NCBI GenBank assembly: GCA_018899795.1
Contig: JAHIHJ010000383.1
Span: 1-15,051 of the forward strand
Origin: Methanobacteriota archaeon
Lineage (GTDB): Archaea > Halobacteriota > Methanosarcinia > Methanosarcinales > Methanoperedenaceae
Direction of reading: 5' to 3'
Length of the DNA stretch: 15,051 nucleotides
A program made the translations under genes and the position numbers. The first letter of the stretch is position 1. Each line of letters opens with the position of its first letter. Positions 1-7,792 of this stretch are shown here, piece after piece. The notes under the pieces are model-generated. The model made no database searches. It worked only from the letters and a program-made list of their open reading frames with translations, and was not told where the DNA came from.

Positions 1-223
1 CTGCGTGAAACATCCCGAAATCGGCAATTCTCTCTTTGTCTATAATTCCTGATGGAACATCATAGCTTCCGATCGCTGCTAGATGACCAATGGGATAAAT
101 TCCGTACATGCTTGGAACGATTACTGTTTGGGGCGGAATTTTTATCTTTTTAATTTCTTGTTTTTCATAGAATATTCCTTCATCCAACAATTTTCCTGCT
201 CTTTCCTGAACAAGTATAGCCAT
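1..223 (-). CDS. Unrecognised conserved-looking protein, 3' end outside window
   Basis: An open frame of 74 codons runs on the minus strand from an ATG at 223 off the left edge. The first residues are MAILVQERAGKLLDEG, and later there is a stretch PPQTVIVPSMYGIYPIGH. A strong Shine-Dalgarno sequence (AGGAGGA) lies about 9 nt upstream and decides the start. A second ATG at 231 is too close to that site and its frame closes after about 30 codons. The gene begins 25 nt after the component A2 stop codon, so it is most likely the last known member of that operon. No family was recognised. Several methanogenesis marker proteins neighbour component A2 in other archaea, but this N-terminus does not match any that I can recall. 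Only the N-terminal part is visible, with no signal peptide and no membrane segment. Confidence 0.7.
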   Translation of the reverse strand, partial: MAILVQERAGKLLDEGIFYEKQEIKKIKIPPQTVIVPSMYGIYPIGHLAAIGSYDVPSGIIDKERIADFGMFHA

Positions 224-248
224 AAATTCATTCCTCCTGGTATTTTTT

Positions 249-1868
249 TCATCCTTTTACCATTACTTCCAGAGCTTCTCCCCGCTCTTTCCTGGAAAGT
301 TTTGATAAAACAGCATCTGTTTCTCCGATATCCACAATCTTACCAAGACGCATCAATGCGGCTCTGTCGCATACCTGAGCAATAAAATCCATATCATGCG
401 ATACTATGACAAAGGTCTCCCCCAATGTTTTTCTGGCGTGAATGATAGACTTTGCAACTTCTATCCTGGTTACCGGGTCCATCGTTCCCGTAGGCTCATC
501 AAAAACAAGTATCCTCGGCTCTTTGATCAACACCTGAGCCATCGCCACTCTATGCCTTTCTCCTTCGCTCAATTCATCGGGCATCTTGGCAAGGATTTCC
601 TGTGCCTTTTTCTCTGTGAAGCCTGCGGTCATCAATGTCTGGATGGCTTTCCTTTCACCCAGTTCAACTGGTAAATCAAGACCGATAGATTCTGTCAGGT
701 TATTAATAACATTCCTGTGAGGGTACAGGCTATATTCCTGATGAAGTATGCCGATATATTTGGTAGCACGCCCCTTCTTATCAGCGCCCAATTGCGTCAA
801 ATCTATCCACTCATCCCCAATCCTGACATCAATTGAACCTGATGTTGGCTTCAACAGCCCGGAGATTATTTTGGATGTTGTTGTTTTACCTGCTCCACTT
901 GTTCCGATTAACCCGAATATCTCACCTTCATTCACATCGAAACTGACATCATTGTTTGCCCTGACTACACCTCTATCCAGGGAGAAATATGTCATTTTCA
1001 GGTCACGCGCGCGAATAATGGGTTTGCCGATATCAACTTTTTCAAGGTCGCCTATATTCCCCACTTCTTTCATGAACGCCGAGCAAACATCCTGCGGATC
1101 GCCGATCTTTACGATCTTCCCCTCATCAAGCCAGAGTGCACGGTGCGAAAGTTGCTCGATAACTTTGGGCCAGTGAGAGGTGATAACAAGCGACATGTTG
1201 AAATTCCTGGTCGCTCTCAGGATGGTTTCATGAACAATATCTGCGGTCTTGGGGTCAAGGGTTCCTGTGGGTTCATCTGCCAGTAATAGTATGGGTTTTT
1301 TCACAAGCTGTCTCGCCAATACAACGCGCTGTTTCTCGCCTCCTGAGAGTTCTCTTGCTATATGCATCATCCTGTTGGAGAGATTGACCTGATCAAGCAG
1401 ATCAGCGGCTTTGTTTATTGCATCAGGTCCAAGTTCGCCGATCTCCTCAAGTGCATTCATCACATTCACAATAACCCTTTCATCGCCATATAAAGCAAAA
1501 GTCCTCTGGAGCATAATAGCGATCCTTCTGGTTATTTCTTTTCTAAAATGGTCGTGGATGGGTAATTTCACGAAATCTACATCGAACTTCTTAAATGTTG
1601 TATGACATATCGGGCAGGCAGTCCCGGCTTTGCCTGGAAGCTCAATATATCCATTGCTGCATCGAGAAAGATGGTAGATCACACTGCCTGAAACATTCTC
1701 AAAAGGTTCCACACCTCTGAGTATATGCATGAGAATGGATTTTCCTGCGCTGCTCTTTCCCAGTATACCGATTATCTCTCCTTCTTTGATCTCAAGGTTG
1801 ATATTCTTAAGAACATCAACCCCATCAAAGCCAACGCAAAGGTTTTTTATTTCGATAAATGGCGTCAC
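249..1868 (-). CDS. atwA: Methyl-coenzyme M reductase activation component A2, tandem ABC ATPase
   Basis: This 539-residue cytoplasmic protein has two ABC ATPase domains and no membrane segments. Domain 1 has Walker A GKSSAGKS (37-44), signature LSGGEKQ (174-180), Walker B LLLADEP (194-200) and H-loop His232. Domain 2 has Walker [10 protein letters not shown] (322-330), signature LSEGERH (433-439), Walker B ILVFDEP (453-459) and H-loop His491. Domain 1 carries an insertion with Cys70 and CPIC (85-88), probably a small metal-binding knuckle. The architecture and length match component A2, the ATPase that drives reductive activation of the nickel F430 site of MCR. The start codon is GTG; the Shine-Dalgarno GAGGTG lies about 11 nt upstream, and no ATG is available between it and the frame. 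It follows two NifX-like genes in the same operon. The best alternative is another soluble double-ABC protein, which the Cys insertion makes less likely. Confidence 0.88.
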   Translation of the reverse strand: MTPFIEIKNLCVGFDGVDVLKNINLEIKEGEIIGILGKSSAGKSILMHILRGVEPFENVSGSVIYHLSRCSNGYIELPGKAGTACPICHTTFKKFDVDFVKLPIHDHFRKEITRRIAIMLQRTFALYGDERVIVNVMNALEEIGELGPDAINKAADLLDQVNLSNRMMHIARELSGGEKQRVVLARQLVKKPILLLADEPTGTLDPKTADIVHETILRATRNFNMSLVITSHWPKVIEQLSHRALWLDEGKIVKIGDPQDVCSAFMKEVGNIGDLEKVDIGKPIIRARDLKMTYFSLDRGVVRANNDVSFDVNEGEIFGLIGTSGAGKTTTSKIISGLLKPTSGSIDVRIGDEWIDLTQLGADKKGRATKYIGILHQEYSLYPHRNVINNLTESIGLDLPVELGERKAIQTLMTAGFTEKKAQEILAKMPDELSEGERHRVAMAQVLIKEPRILVFDEPTGTMDPVTRIEVAKSIIHARKTLGETFVIVSHDMDFIAQVCDRAALMRLGKIVDIGETDAVLSKLSRKERGEALEVMVKG

Positions 1869-1893
1869 GTATTAATGTTCACCTCTTTTAAAT

Positions 1894-2256
1894 TTAATCA
1901 TGCCTGTGTTCTTTGCAGGCATTCTCATTCGTGGCTTCTTCAAGCAATCCGCTTTGCCATGCAGCAATTACATCCCGTACAGTTCCTGAAGCGCCAATGA
2001 ACACATCGATCCCGAATTCTTCGAACATCCCTACAGCCCTGGGACCAAGTCCGGAACAGAGCATGATATGGGCGCCTGCCTCTGCTATGAACTCTGGAGG
2101 CAGTCCTGTGCCTCCCATATGTTCGCCAGTATTCGCGATTATCTCTATTTTATTTGTCTCAATGTCCACTACTGTATAGGTTGGAGCCCTGCCGAAATGC
2201 TGGGCGACCGTATCATTCAAACCGTCCATCCCCGTTGTTGGTAAGCATACTTTCAT
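1894..2256 (-). CDS. NifX/NafY-like FeMo-cofactor-binding domain protein (second copy)
   Basis: This 120-residue protein is a single domain of the dinitrogenase iron-molybdenum cofactor biosynthesis family (NifX/NifY/NafY, PF02579 type). Family features are the N-terminal MKVCLPTTG strand, the HFGR motif at 20-23 followed by a TVVDIE strand, the GTGLPPEF loop, and the helix after GASGTVRDVI. Members bind or carry nitrogenase-type Fe-S cofactor precursors. The C-terminus adds a possible metal-binding tail with Cys114, His117 and His119; Cys67 is another candidate ligand. The Shine-Dalgarno GAGGGGGAT precedes the ATG. It lies 4 nt after its paralogue and 25 nt before component A2. No nifH, nifD or nifK gene is visible here, so the family name does not imply nitrogen fixation. 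A general role in Fe-S or metal-cluster handling is the safe statement. Confidence 0.85.
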   Translation of the reverse strand: MKVCLPTTGMDGLNDTVAQHFGRAPTYTVVDIETNKIEIIANTGEHMGGTGLPPEFIAEAGAHIMLCSGLGPRAVGMFEEFGIDVFIGASGTVRDVIAAWQSGLLEEATNENACKEHRHD

Positions 2257-2260
2257 TTAT

Positions 2261-2638
2261 TTATCCCCCTCTTCCTTTAATACCAGCATGAATTTCAGCT
2301 GTTGCACCAGATGCTTGTTGCGAACTGCCGCTCTTATACCGCTCAAGAGCTTCTCTAACAGTCCCGGTGGAGACTGTAATTACTTTAATCCCGGCGGCAG
2401 AGAGGATTTTAAATGCATTTGGACCAATATCCCCGGTTATCAGCACACTGACACCTTTATTAGCAATAGTCTGCGCTGCCTGTATCCCGGCTCCGCCAGA
2501 GGCTATTGCTCCCTTATTGGATACTGCTTCAAGCTCCATCGTCTCTGAGTCTACGATTAAAAAATACTGGCATCTGCCGAATCTTGGATCGATCTGACTG
2601 TCTAAACTATTTTCCATTACCGATACAGCTATTTTCAT
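2261..2638 (-). CDS. NifX/NafY-like FeMo-cofactor-binding domain protein (first copy)
   Basis: This 125-residue protein has the same PF02579-type fold as its downstream neighbour. It starts MKIAVSVMEN, has RFGRC at 19-23 (Cys23 beside the usual His/Arg motif position), a glycine-rich GGAGIQAAQ loop, and the STGTVREALERYKSG helix region near the end. The tail after about residue 103 is low-complexity and probably flexible. It differs from the second copy at most positions, so this is an old duplication or a heterodimer pair, not a recent tandem copy. The ATG overlaps the stop of the Mrp gene by four bases (ATGA), which implies translational coupling to that gene. Proteins of this family often lie next to Mrp/NBP35 carriers in archaea. 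Confidence 0.85.
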   Translation of the reverse strand: MKIAVSVMENSLDSQIDPRFGRCQYFLIVDSETMELEAVSNKGAIASGGAGIQAAQTIANKGVSVLITGDIGPNAFKILSAAGIKVITVSTGTVREALERYKSGSSQQASGATAEIHAGIKGRGG

Positions 2639-3380
2639 ATTACCACTTCCTTTTCCCGCATGTCAGACCTTCCTTTACTGCCGTTTACAAAGCGCTCAAT
2701 TTTTGTCACAATCTCCTTGAATACATTTGCTGATTCGGAATTGTAATAAACAAAAGGCTTCCCATCATCACCGCTCTCAACAATCTCTGGATCGATAGGG
2801 ATTTTTCCAAGAAACGGCACACCCATTTCCTGGGCTGCATTTTCTCCTCCACCAACCTTGAAGAGAGCAGTTGATTCGCCGCAATGAGGACAGATGAAAC
2901 CGCTCATATTCTCAATGATCCCTATGACCGGGATATTGAGAGTTCTTGCAAAGGGTCGATAATCAGATAATCCAGATTTCCCCAGTGGACATCGCCTATG
3001 AACTGCCGTATGGCTCCCATTTTTACTGGACCTCTCCATATTACAGGCGAATCTTTATCCGAGATTAAAAAACCCATGGACATAACCTTGAGGTGCGGCG
3101 GAATCTCAGCAGGAAAAATGCCAGTTTTGTCTGCTATGATCTGCTTGTTCTCAATACATAACATTTTAAGAGTACTTGGGCCATGAATATCAGCGTCCAG
3201 CAGCCCGGTTTCAGCGCCGCGCATTGAGAGTTCAAATGCCAGATTAACGGCTACCGTGCTCTTTCCCACGCCCCCTTTTCCGCTCATTATCGCAATCTTG
3301 TGTTTGATTTTCTTGAGGTTCTCAGTTATTTTGAGATCATCGATCGATTTTTCACTTTTATTCAGATTCGATTTTTTCAT
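2635..3380 (-). pseudogene. Mrp/NBP35-type Fe-S carrier ATPase, broken by an internal deletion
   Basis: The reading frame from ATG 3380 encodes the N-terminal half of an Mrp/NBP35 P-loop ATPase: deviant Walker A SGKGGVGKST (33-42), then DADIHGPS (62-69), and WRGPVKMGAIRQF. It runs to LDYLIID and then shifts, ending at 2922. A second frame resumes at FARTLNIPVIGIIENMSG and continues through CPHCG, the cluster-binding cysteine pair, to a stop at 2635. The join lies at about 2952-2955. Family members have roughly 41 residues between these points, including the LPPGTGDEP switch and the TTPQDVALLD segment. About 121 nt therefore appear to be missing, out of frame. Both remaining halves are otherwise well conserved, and the ATGA coupling to the next gene is intact. 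The break is therefore either recent or an assembly error. If real, the ATPase is inactive. Confidence 0.82.
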
Positions 3381-3415
3381 GATGAATACTTGTACTGATT
3401 AGAATTAGATTTTGT

Positions 3416-3431
3416 CCCGTATATATACGGG
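3416..3431 (-). promoter_or_regulatory. TATA box inside a perfect 16-bp palindrome, promoter of the cofactor operon
   Basis: The sequence CCCGTATATATACGGG is a perfect palindrome lying 36 nt before the Mrp ATG at 3380. Its centre is a good archaeal TATA box. With the usual spacing of about 26 nt, transcription would start near 3397 and leave a leader of about 17 nt. No clear Shine-Dalgarno sequence precedes the Mrp start. The GC-rich flanks make the site look like an operator for a dimeric regulator that competes with TBP. The whole gap 3381-3441 holds nothing else that I recognise. Confidence 0.55.
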
Positions 3432-3441
3432 TATCCCAGCA

Positions 3442-4407
3442 TCATGCCGATTCTTCTATCAGCTTCAGGAACACCCGCTGCAAATCCATCCTCTCTTCTT
3501 CGAATCGGGATATAGTTCCACCCATAGACTTCACTGCCACAGCTATCTCCATGCGTGTGCCCGGGTCTGTCAGCAGTGAGATATGACCGTTCACCGACTC
3601 AACAGAGCGCACACCTTTCAATCCTTTCAAGCCATCTATAACTCTATGCGCTGGCAAATCCTGGACTTCAAGTGCGTATCTTACTCCTTCTTTTTCTCTC
3701 ACCTTATCCCTGAGTTCCTCCACCGTACCCACGGCAAGCAGCTTGCCCCTTGATATAACGCCTATCCTGCCGCATATCTCCTCCACTTCTGCCATACTGT
3801 GGCTGCTCAGGAACACTGTTACACCTTTCTCTTTGCTGAGCTTCTTGATCAAATCCCTCATCATCTGGGCGCCAAGTGGGTCTATGCCACTTGTAGGCTC
3901 ATCAAGGAACAGAACACCTGGCTCGTTTATAAGTGCCTGGGCAAGACCGAAACGCTTCCTCATGCCTGTTGAGAATCCCCCCGTTCGCTGGTCTATGGCA
4001 CGCCCAAGACCCACCAGTTCGAGAAGGTCAACGATGCGCTTCTCTCTCGTCTTTTCATCGATATCGTAGAGCTTGGCATAGAACCTGAGATTCTGTCTTG
4101 CTGTGAGATTATCGTAATAGCCAGCAGGTTCAGGTAAAACCCCGGTTGCTTCCCTTATCTTTATGACCTCTCTCACAATGTCAAAGCCTGCTACTCTGCC
4201 AGAGCCGCCTGTGGGCTCAAGCAAGCCTATCAGCATCTTCATTGTGGTGGTCTTGCCCGCGCCATTGGGACCTACAAAGCCAAAGACTTCGCCCTTTTTA
4301 ACGCCCAGGTTAAGCGAATCCACTGCTACAAGCTCATTCTTTTTACCAAAACGCTTGGTAAGATTTATTGTTTCTATAATGTTTTCATTTTGACTGATTT
4401 CATTCAT
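3442..4407 (-). CDS. ABC transporter ATP-binding protein (NatA/NosF type)
   Basis: This 321-residue ATPase is the last gene of the five-gene transporter operon. It has Walker A GPNGAGKTT (46-54), a LPEP segment at the Q-loop position (91-94) as seen in NatA/Nos-type subunits, a degenerate signature FSTGM (145-149), Walker B VLFLDEP (165-171) and H-loop His203. About 100 residues follow the ABC core and form the C-terminal extension usual for ATPases paired with ABC-2 permeases. The ATG lies 2 nt after the stop of the NEW3 gene, with GGGAGAAGAT as Shine-Dalgarno inside that gene's end. It should energise the two permeases encoded upstream. The substrate and the direction (export is usual for this class) are inferred, not visible. 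Confidence 0.92.
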   Translation of the reverse strand: MNEISQNENIIETINLTKRFGKKNELVAVDSLNLGVKKGEVFGFVGPNGAGKTTTMKMLIGLLEPTGGSGRVAGFDIVREVIKIREATGVLPEPAGYYDNLTARQNLRFYAKLYDIDEKTREKRIVDLLELVGLGRAIDQRTGGFSTGMRKRFGLAQALINEPGVLFLDEPTSGIDPLGAQMMRDLIKKLSKEKGVTVFLSSHSMAEVEEICGRIGVISRGKLLAVGTVEELRDKVREKEGVRYALEVQDLPAHRVIDGLKGLKGVRSVESVNGHISLLTDPGTRMEIAVAVKSMGGTISRFEEERMDLQRVFLKLIEESA

Positions 4408-4409
4408 GT

Positions 4410-5975
4410 TTATCTTCTCCCGAATTTGCGTATTATAAACACAAGCGCAATAATAGCCAGCACTACCATCCCGATCCCTGCCACCCCGCTGCTTCCTGAT
4501 TTTTCCACATTGACTTTGATGCTCTTCTCGTCGCCCTGAATATCGCCGCTCCTTGCACGCATGAATATCTCTTTTATCCCTGAGCCTGCATCTGATCGCG
4601 CAGTTATCTCAACCGGAATGCTCCTCGATTCGCCAGCCTCCAGTTTTTCTATTGTCCCGAAACTTCTTATTTGAGTGCTGATGCCGCTTACTTCCTGTAT
4701 CTCAAGTTGCACATTGCTCAGTGCCTCATTACCGCCGTTTCTCAGGGTAACTCTGATCTCTGTCGAGCTGCCTGGATTAAGTGTTACCTCGGTGTAGCTT
4801 GGATAAAGGCTGAGTAGCTCACTTTTCTCAATACCTTTATTGACAGTGACCTCAAGTTTCTGGGATACGCTTTTCTCTCCGCTGACAGCGCCCACGAATA
4901 TAGAATATATGCCGTCGCTGGCATTCAGGGAAGGTTTGATTTTCACTTTGAACTTCTGCTCACCTTTGGCTGGCAGTTCAAGGGAGGTCAGCCTCACATC
5001 ATCGTCGCTATCCAGGAGAAATTCCACATTCCAGCCTTCTGGTTTGCTTAATGCTTTTAAGTTCAGCTTGATCTGCTGGTCGTACCTGTTTTTCAGGGAT
5101 ACGATAAATTCCGCAGCATTCTCAGGACGAACCTCAAGACCTGCTATAGCTGAGCGCATTTCAAGATATGCACTTAAGGCTTGGGTTGGGTCTATGTCTG
5201 GATTTATGCTGATGCTCAAAGGCAGCGAGATGATCTGGCTGCCGCTTTCCATGGATGCTCCTATCAGCACTTCAAAATCCCCATCAGTTGAATTGATCGG
5301 AGGCTGGGCTACAACCTCAAAATCCTGCTTGCCTTTTGCAGGGATGCTCAGTTTTGTAATTCTGGCGCCCTCTGAGGAGAGCATGTCCACGCCCCACTCA
5401 CTTGGCTTTGAAGGCACTGAGAGCTTTACTGTCGCCCTGCTGTCGTATTTATTTTCTACCGTGACGCTGAATTTGACTGGAGAGCCTGGGTGGGTTTTTC
5501 TCCCTGGGATGCTTGAATATATATCAAGGTTAGGCATGGCGTTTCTGTCTACAGTTGCTGCAAACTCCCGGTATATCAAGTCATAATTGGTCACATCCTC
5601 GCCATAGGGCTGCAAGCCTATCCTTATCAGGTAGGCGCCATCGCTGGTATTAACCGGCACCCGTATTCTTAAAACAATTTTCTTTGTGGCAGTTGAGTCC
5701 GCCGGGAAGGTTATCTGGCTGACCTGGTTATTATCTGCATAGAAACCAGCGAGCCAGTTGTCAGGTTTTTTGTCTATGAAAAGCTTGACTGAGATGCTTT
5801 TAGTGGTATTATAGCCCTTTTGCAACGTGGTGGTGAATTCAACGGTGTCACCTGGGCGGACGACTTTGCCTGTTATGTCTGTAGTGGCTGTGATTTGGGA
5901 GAATTCAGCACTGGCTAAAGGCAGAATTAATATGAGTATTACTATAGTTCCGAGAAATTTTAAGATTTTATTCAT
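4410..5975 (-). CDS. Membrane-anchored surface protein with four NEW3-like repeats
   Basis: This 521-residue protein has an N-terminal signal peptide (hydrophobic 8-22, likely cleaved after about ASA at 23). It ends with a membrane anchor (about 498-515) and a basic IRKFGRR tail, so the body faces outside. Four immunoglobulin-like repeats lie at about 31-143, 150-257, 272-378 and 387-492. The first three share a W followed by a strand, then LPAKG or similar, and N(A/T/S)SDG(I/A/D)Y near the end, typical of NEW3/COG1470 domains. The fourth is closer to a CARDB-type fold (RNGGNEALSNV). The frame stays open back to 6077, but the ATG at 5975 has AGGAAGGACAT upstream, overlaps the permease stop by ATGA, and starts the signal peptide. 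The protein is likely an extracytoplasmic partner of the ABC transporter; its ligand is unknown. Confidence 0.85.
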   Translation of the reverse strand: MNKILKFLGTIVILILILPLASAEFSQITATTDITGKVVRPGDTVEFTTTLQKGYNTTKSISVKLFIDKKPDNWLAGFYADNNQVSQITFPADSTATKKIVLRIRVPVNTSDGAYLIRIGLQPYGEDVTNYDLIYREFAATVDRNAMPNLDIYSSIPGRKTHPGSPVKFSVTVENKYDSRATVKLSVPSKPSEWGVDMLSSEGARITKLSIPAKGKQDFEVVAQPPINSTDGDFEVLIGASMESGSQIISLPLSISINPDIDPTQALSAYLEMRSAIAGLEVRPENAAEFIVSLKNRYDQQIKLNLKALSKPEGWNVEFLLDSDDDVRLTSLELPAKGEQKFKVKIKPSLNASDGIYSIFVGAVSGEKSVSQKLEVTVNKGIEKSELLSLYPSYTEVTLNPGSSTEIRVTLRNGGNEALSNVQLEIQEVSGISTQIRSFGTIEKLEAGESRSIPVEITARSDAGSGIKEIFMRARSGDIQGDEKSIKVNVEKSGSSGVAGIGMVVLAIIALVFIIRKFGRR

Positions 5976-6877
5976 GTACTTATGTCCTTCCTGAGGAATG
6001 CTATGAAAGCTGTTATAAGCAGGATGATGGGAGTTGCTATTAGCACTGTCAAGTTCATCCAGAACTCGCTGAACCACTGAACGAGGGTAAAACGGGTGTC
6101 TAATATCCCTTTTATCGCGCTTGGTTCAAATCCAATACCTTCCCATCCAACGTAACCTTGACCTGCTATAGCTTCAGCATAGTGGTAGAGAGGCGATACT
6201 TTCGCGAGGTTCAGTGCAAGTTCAAAAGAAGTGCTGCCTATTCTGATTGGTTGGCCTGTAAAAATGATTGCAAGCCCAGCGGTAATCGCACCGAATACAG
6301 CAACCAAACCCAGCCAGATTACAACGTTGTAAACCAGCGAATCTGCTGCTTCTTTTACTACGGTAGAGAGAAGAACACTTATTCCCAGAAAGATGAGGCT
6401 GTAGAAGAAGGTTACTCCTATGAATAAAAATAACCTGCTCAGTTCAATTCCGCTTACAGTACCGCCAAGGAGAAGAAGCAAACTGCTGATAGATACCACA
6501 GTCGAAATCCCCAGAACAAGAGCTAATGTTATCATCGCACCTAGAAATTTACCGATAATAATATTATCCCTGAATACAGGGTGCGTTAGAAGAACGTTTA
6601 AAGATCCAGACTTTTGCTCTCTAACGATAGCATCAAACCCAAGCGCAATTCCTATCAGAGGAGAAAAAAAGCCTATTATCATGGCTACACCTGAAAATCC
6701 AGCCATTAACAAAGTACTACCTTTTGTAAAACGCCCTGCCTCCAATCCATTCATGTAGCTAAAGCTGAAGATAATAAGCGTGAAAGTAATTAGCAGAACT
6801 AAGAACACGGGGCTAAATATATTGTCTGCAAATTCTTTCTGGGCAATAGCGATTGAATTTTTAAAACTCATTTTCAT
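5972..6877 (-). CDS. ABC-2 type permease (NosY-like), second copy
   Basis: This 301-residue membrane protein has about six transmembrane segments (about 22-42, 57-82, 112-136, 147-171, 182-207 and 276-295). It carries the ABC-2/NosY hallmark IAQKEFADN near the start and REQKSGSLNVLLTHPVFRDN (86-105), the conserved cytoplasmic stretch after the second segment. It ends FIAFLRKDIST. It is a clear paralogue of the permease encoded just upstream, so the two probably form a heterodimer. A GGTGAGAGATT Shine-Dalgarno lies in the 6-nt gap and the end of the previous gene. An extracytoplasmic loop (about 208-275) is longer than in minimal permeases and could contact the surface proteins encoded in the operon. 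Confidence 0.9.
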   Translation of the reverse strand: MKMSFKNSIAIAQKEFADNIFSPVFLVLLITFTLIIFSFSYMNGLEAGRFTKGSTLLMAGFSGVAMIIGFFSPLIGIALGFDAIVREQKSGSLNVLLTHPVFRDNIIIGKFLGAMITLALVLGISTVVSISSLLLLLGGTVSGIELSRLFLFIGVTFFYSLIFLGISVLLSTVVKEAADSLVYNVVIWLGLVAVFGAITAGLAIIFTGQPIRIGSTSFELALNLAKVSPLYHYAEAIAGQGYVGWEGIGFEPSAIKGILDTRFTLVQWFSEFWMNLTVLIATPIILLITAFIAFLRKDIST

Positions 6878-6883
6878 AATCTC

Positions 6884-7792
6884 TCACCAAGTTATATCCT
6901 TTCTAAGAAACGCTATGAATGATGCGATAAATAGAATAATTGGTAAAGCAATAAGTACCACAAGGTTTTCCCAGTATTCTTCTATCCATTTATCCAGAGA
7001 ACTGCCTGTGTCGAAAATTCCTTTACTTAACTTACCTGTACCAACGTTTACTCCTCCCCAACTAAAATCAGGTGCACCCTTAACAGTTTCAGCATAATGA
7101 TGTAGTGGAGTAAATTTTTGCATTTGTGCATTGAGTTCAAGTCTGGGCTTATAGAAAAGTGAAGAATCAGAAGAAACCTGTCCGGTCGCTATAGATGCTA
7201 TCACGAAAATGATTGCACCATATATTACAACCATATTAAGCCAGACAGCTATCCCACAAATCAAGGAGCTTGAAGCGCTTTTTAAGACTGTCGAGAGGAA
7301 TATGCTAATGCCCAAAAATACAGAGATGTAAAGAAATGTTAAGATGGCGAAAATCAGTACGCGCTGAAGCTCAAGAAGGGTGTCCTGAACTCCAGTTACA
7401 GCCAGTACTGTTCCGACAGAGGCGATTACAGCTATGCCTACAACCAGTGCCAGTGTTGCCATAGACCCGATAATTTTGCCTGCTATTATATTATCCCTGA
7501 AAACAGGATGGGTTAAAAGAACATTTAATGAGGCAGATTTTCGCTCTTTAACTATTATATCAAACCCAAGTGCAATCCCTACCAGCGGCAGGAAAAGTGC
7601 AATAATCTGGGCAACATCAATAAAATTTCCCCCATATTTAAATACTTCACTTCCATCAGTAGCTGCTCTATAGCTCATTGAGAATATTATCAGCGCAACA
7701 ATTGAAAGTAATGCCAGAAACCTCATGCTCCAAAGATTATCTGCAAACTCCTTCTGTGCAATTACAAACACATTTCCAATATTCCGTTTCAT
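6884..7792 (-). CDS. ABC-2 type permease (NosY-like), first copy
   Basis: This 302-residue membrane protein has about six transmembrane segments (about 22-41, 58-79, 108-134, 145-169, 177-202 and 278-296). It shares with the next gene IAQKEFADN, LNVLLTHPVFRDNII and the C-terminal FIAFLRKDIT, which shows a tandem duplication. The middle and the outer loop (about 203-275) have diverged. Start and upstream stop overlap by one base (TAATG), so translation is coupled to the propeller gene. Together with the ATPase at the operon end it should make a full ABC-2 transporter. Exporters of this class move polysaccharides, lipids, drugs or proteins, and nothing here selects among them. Confidence 0.9.
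   Translation of the reverse strand: MKRNIGNVFVIAQKEFADNLWSMRFLALLSIVALIIFSMSYRAATDGSEVFKYGGNFIDVAQIIALFLPLVGIALGFDIIVKERKSASLNVLLTHPVFRDNIIAGKIIGSMATLALVVGIAVIASVGTVLAVTGVQDTLLELQRVLIFAILTFLYISVFLGISIFLSTVLKSASSSLICGIAVWLNMVVIYGAIIFVIASIATGQVSSDSSLFYKPRLELNAQMQKFTPLHHYAETVKGAPDFSWGGVNVGTGKLSKGIFDTGSSLDKWIEEYWENLVVLIALPIILFIASFIAFLRKDITW

Noticed and set aside
748..1176. A 142-codon open frame on the plus strand
   Set aside because: It is antisense to the second ATPase domain of component A2, whose motifs are complete; the plus-strand product has no family features.
1894..2638. Part of a nitrogen-fixation cluster
   Set aside because: Only NifX-like domains are present; no nifH, nifD, nifK, nifE, nifN or nifB gene is in the window, and the neighbours are an Fe-S carrier and the MCR activation ATPase.
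4840..5586. A 248-codon open frame on the plus strand
   Set aside because: It lies wholly opposite the NEW3-repeat gene, has no ribosome site and no recognisable domain, and the minus-strand gene has clear signal peptide, repeats and anchor.
5976..6077. N-terminal extension of the NEW3 protein (34 extra codons)
   Set aside because: The extension overlaps the permease gene by about 100 nt and would bury the signal peptide. The ATG at 5975 has a good ribosome site and the usual ATGA coupling.
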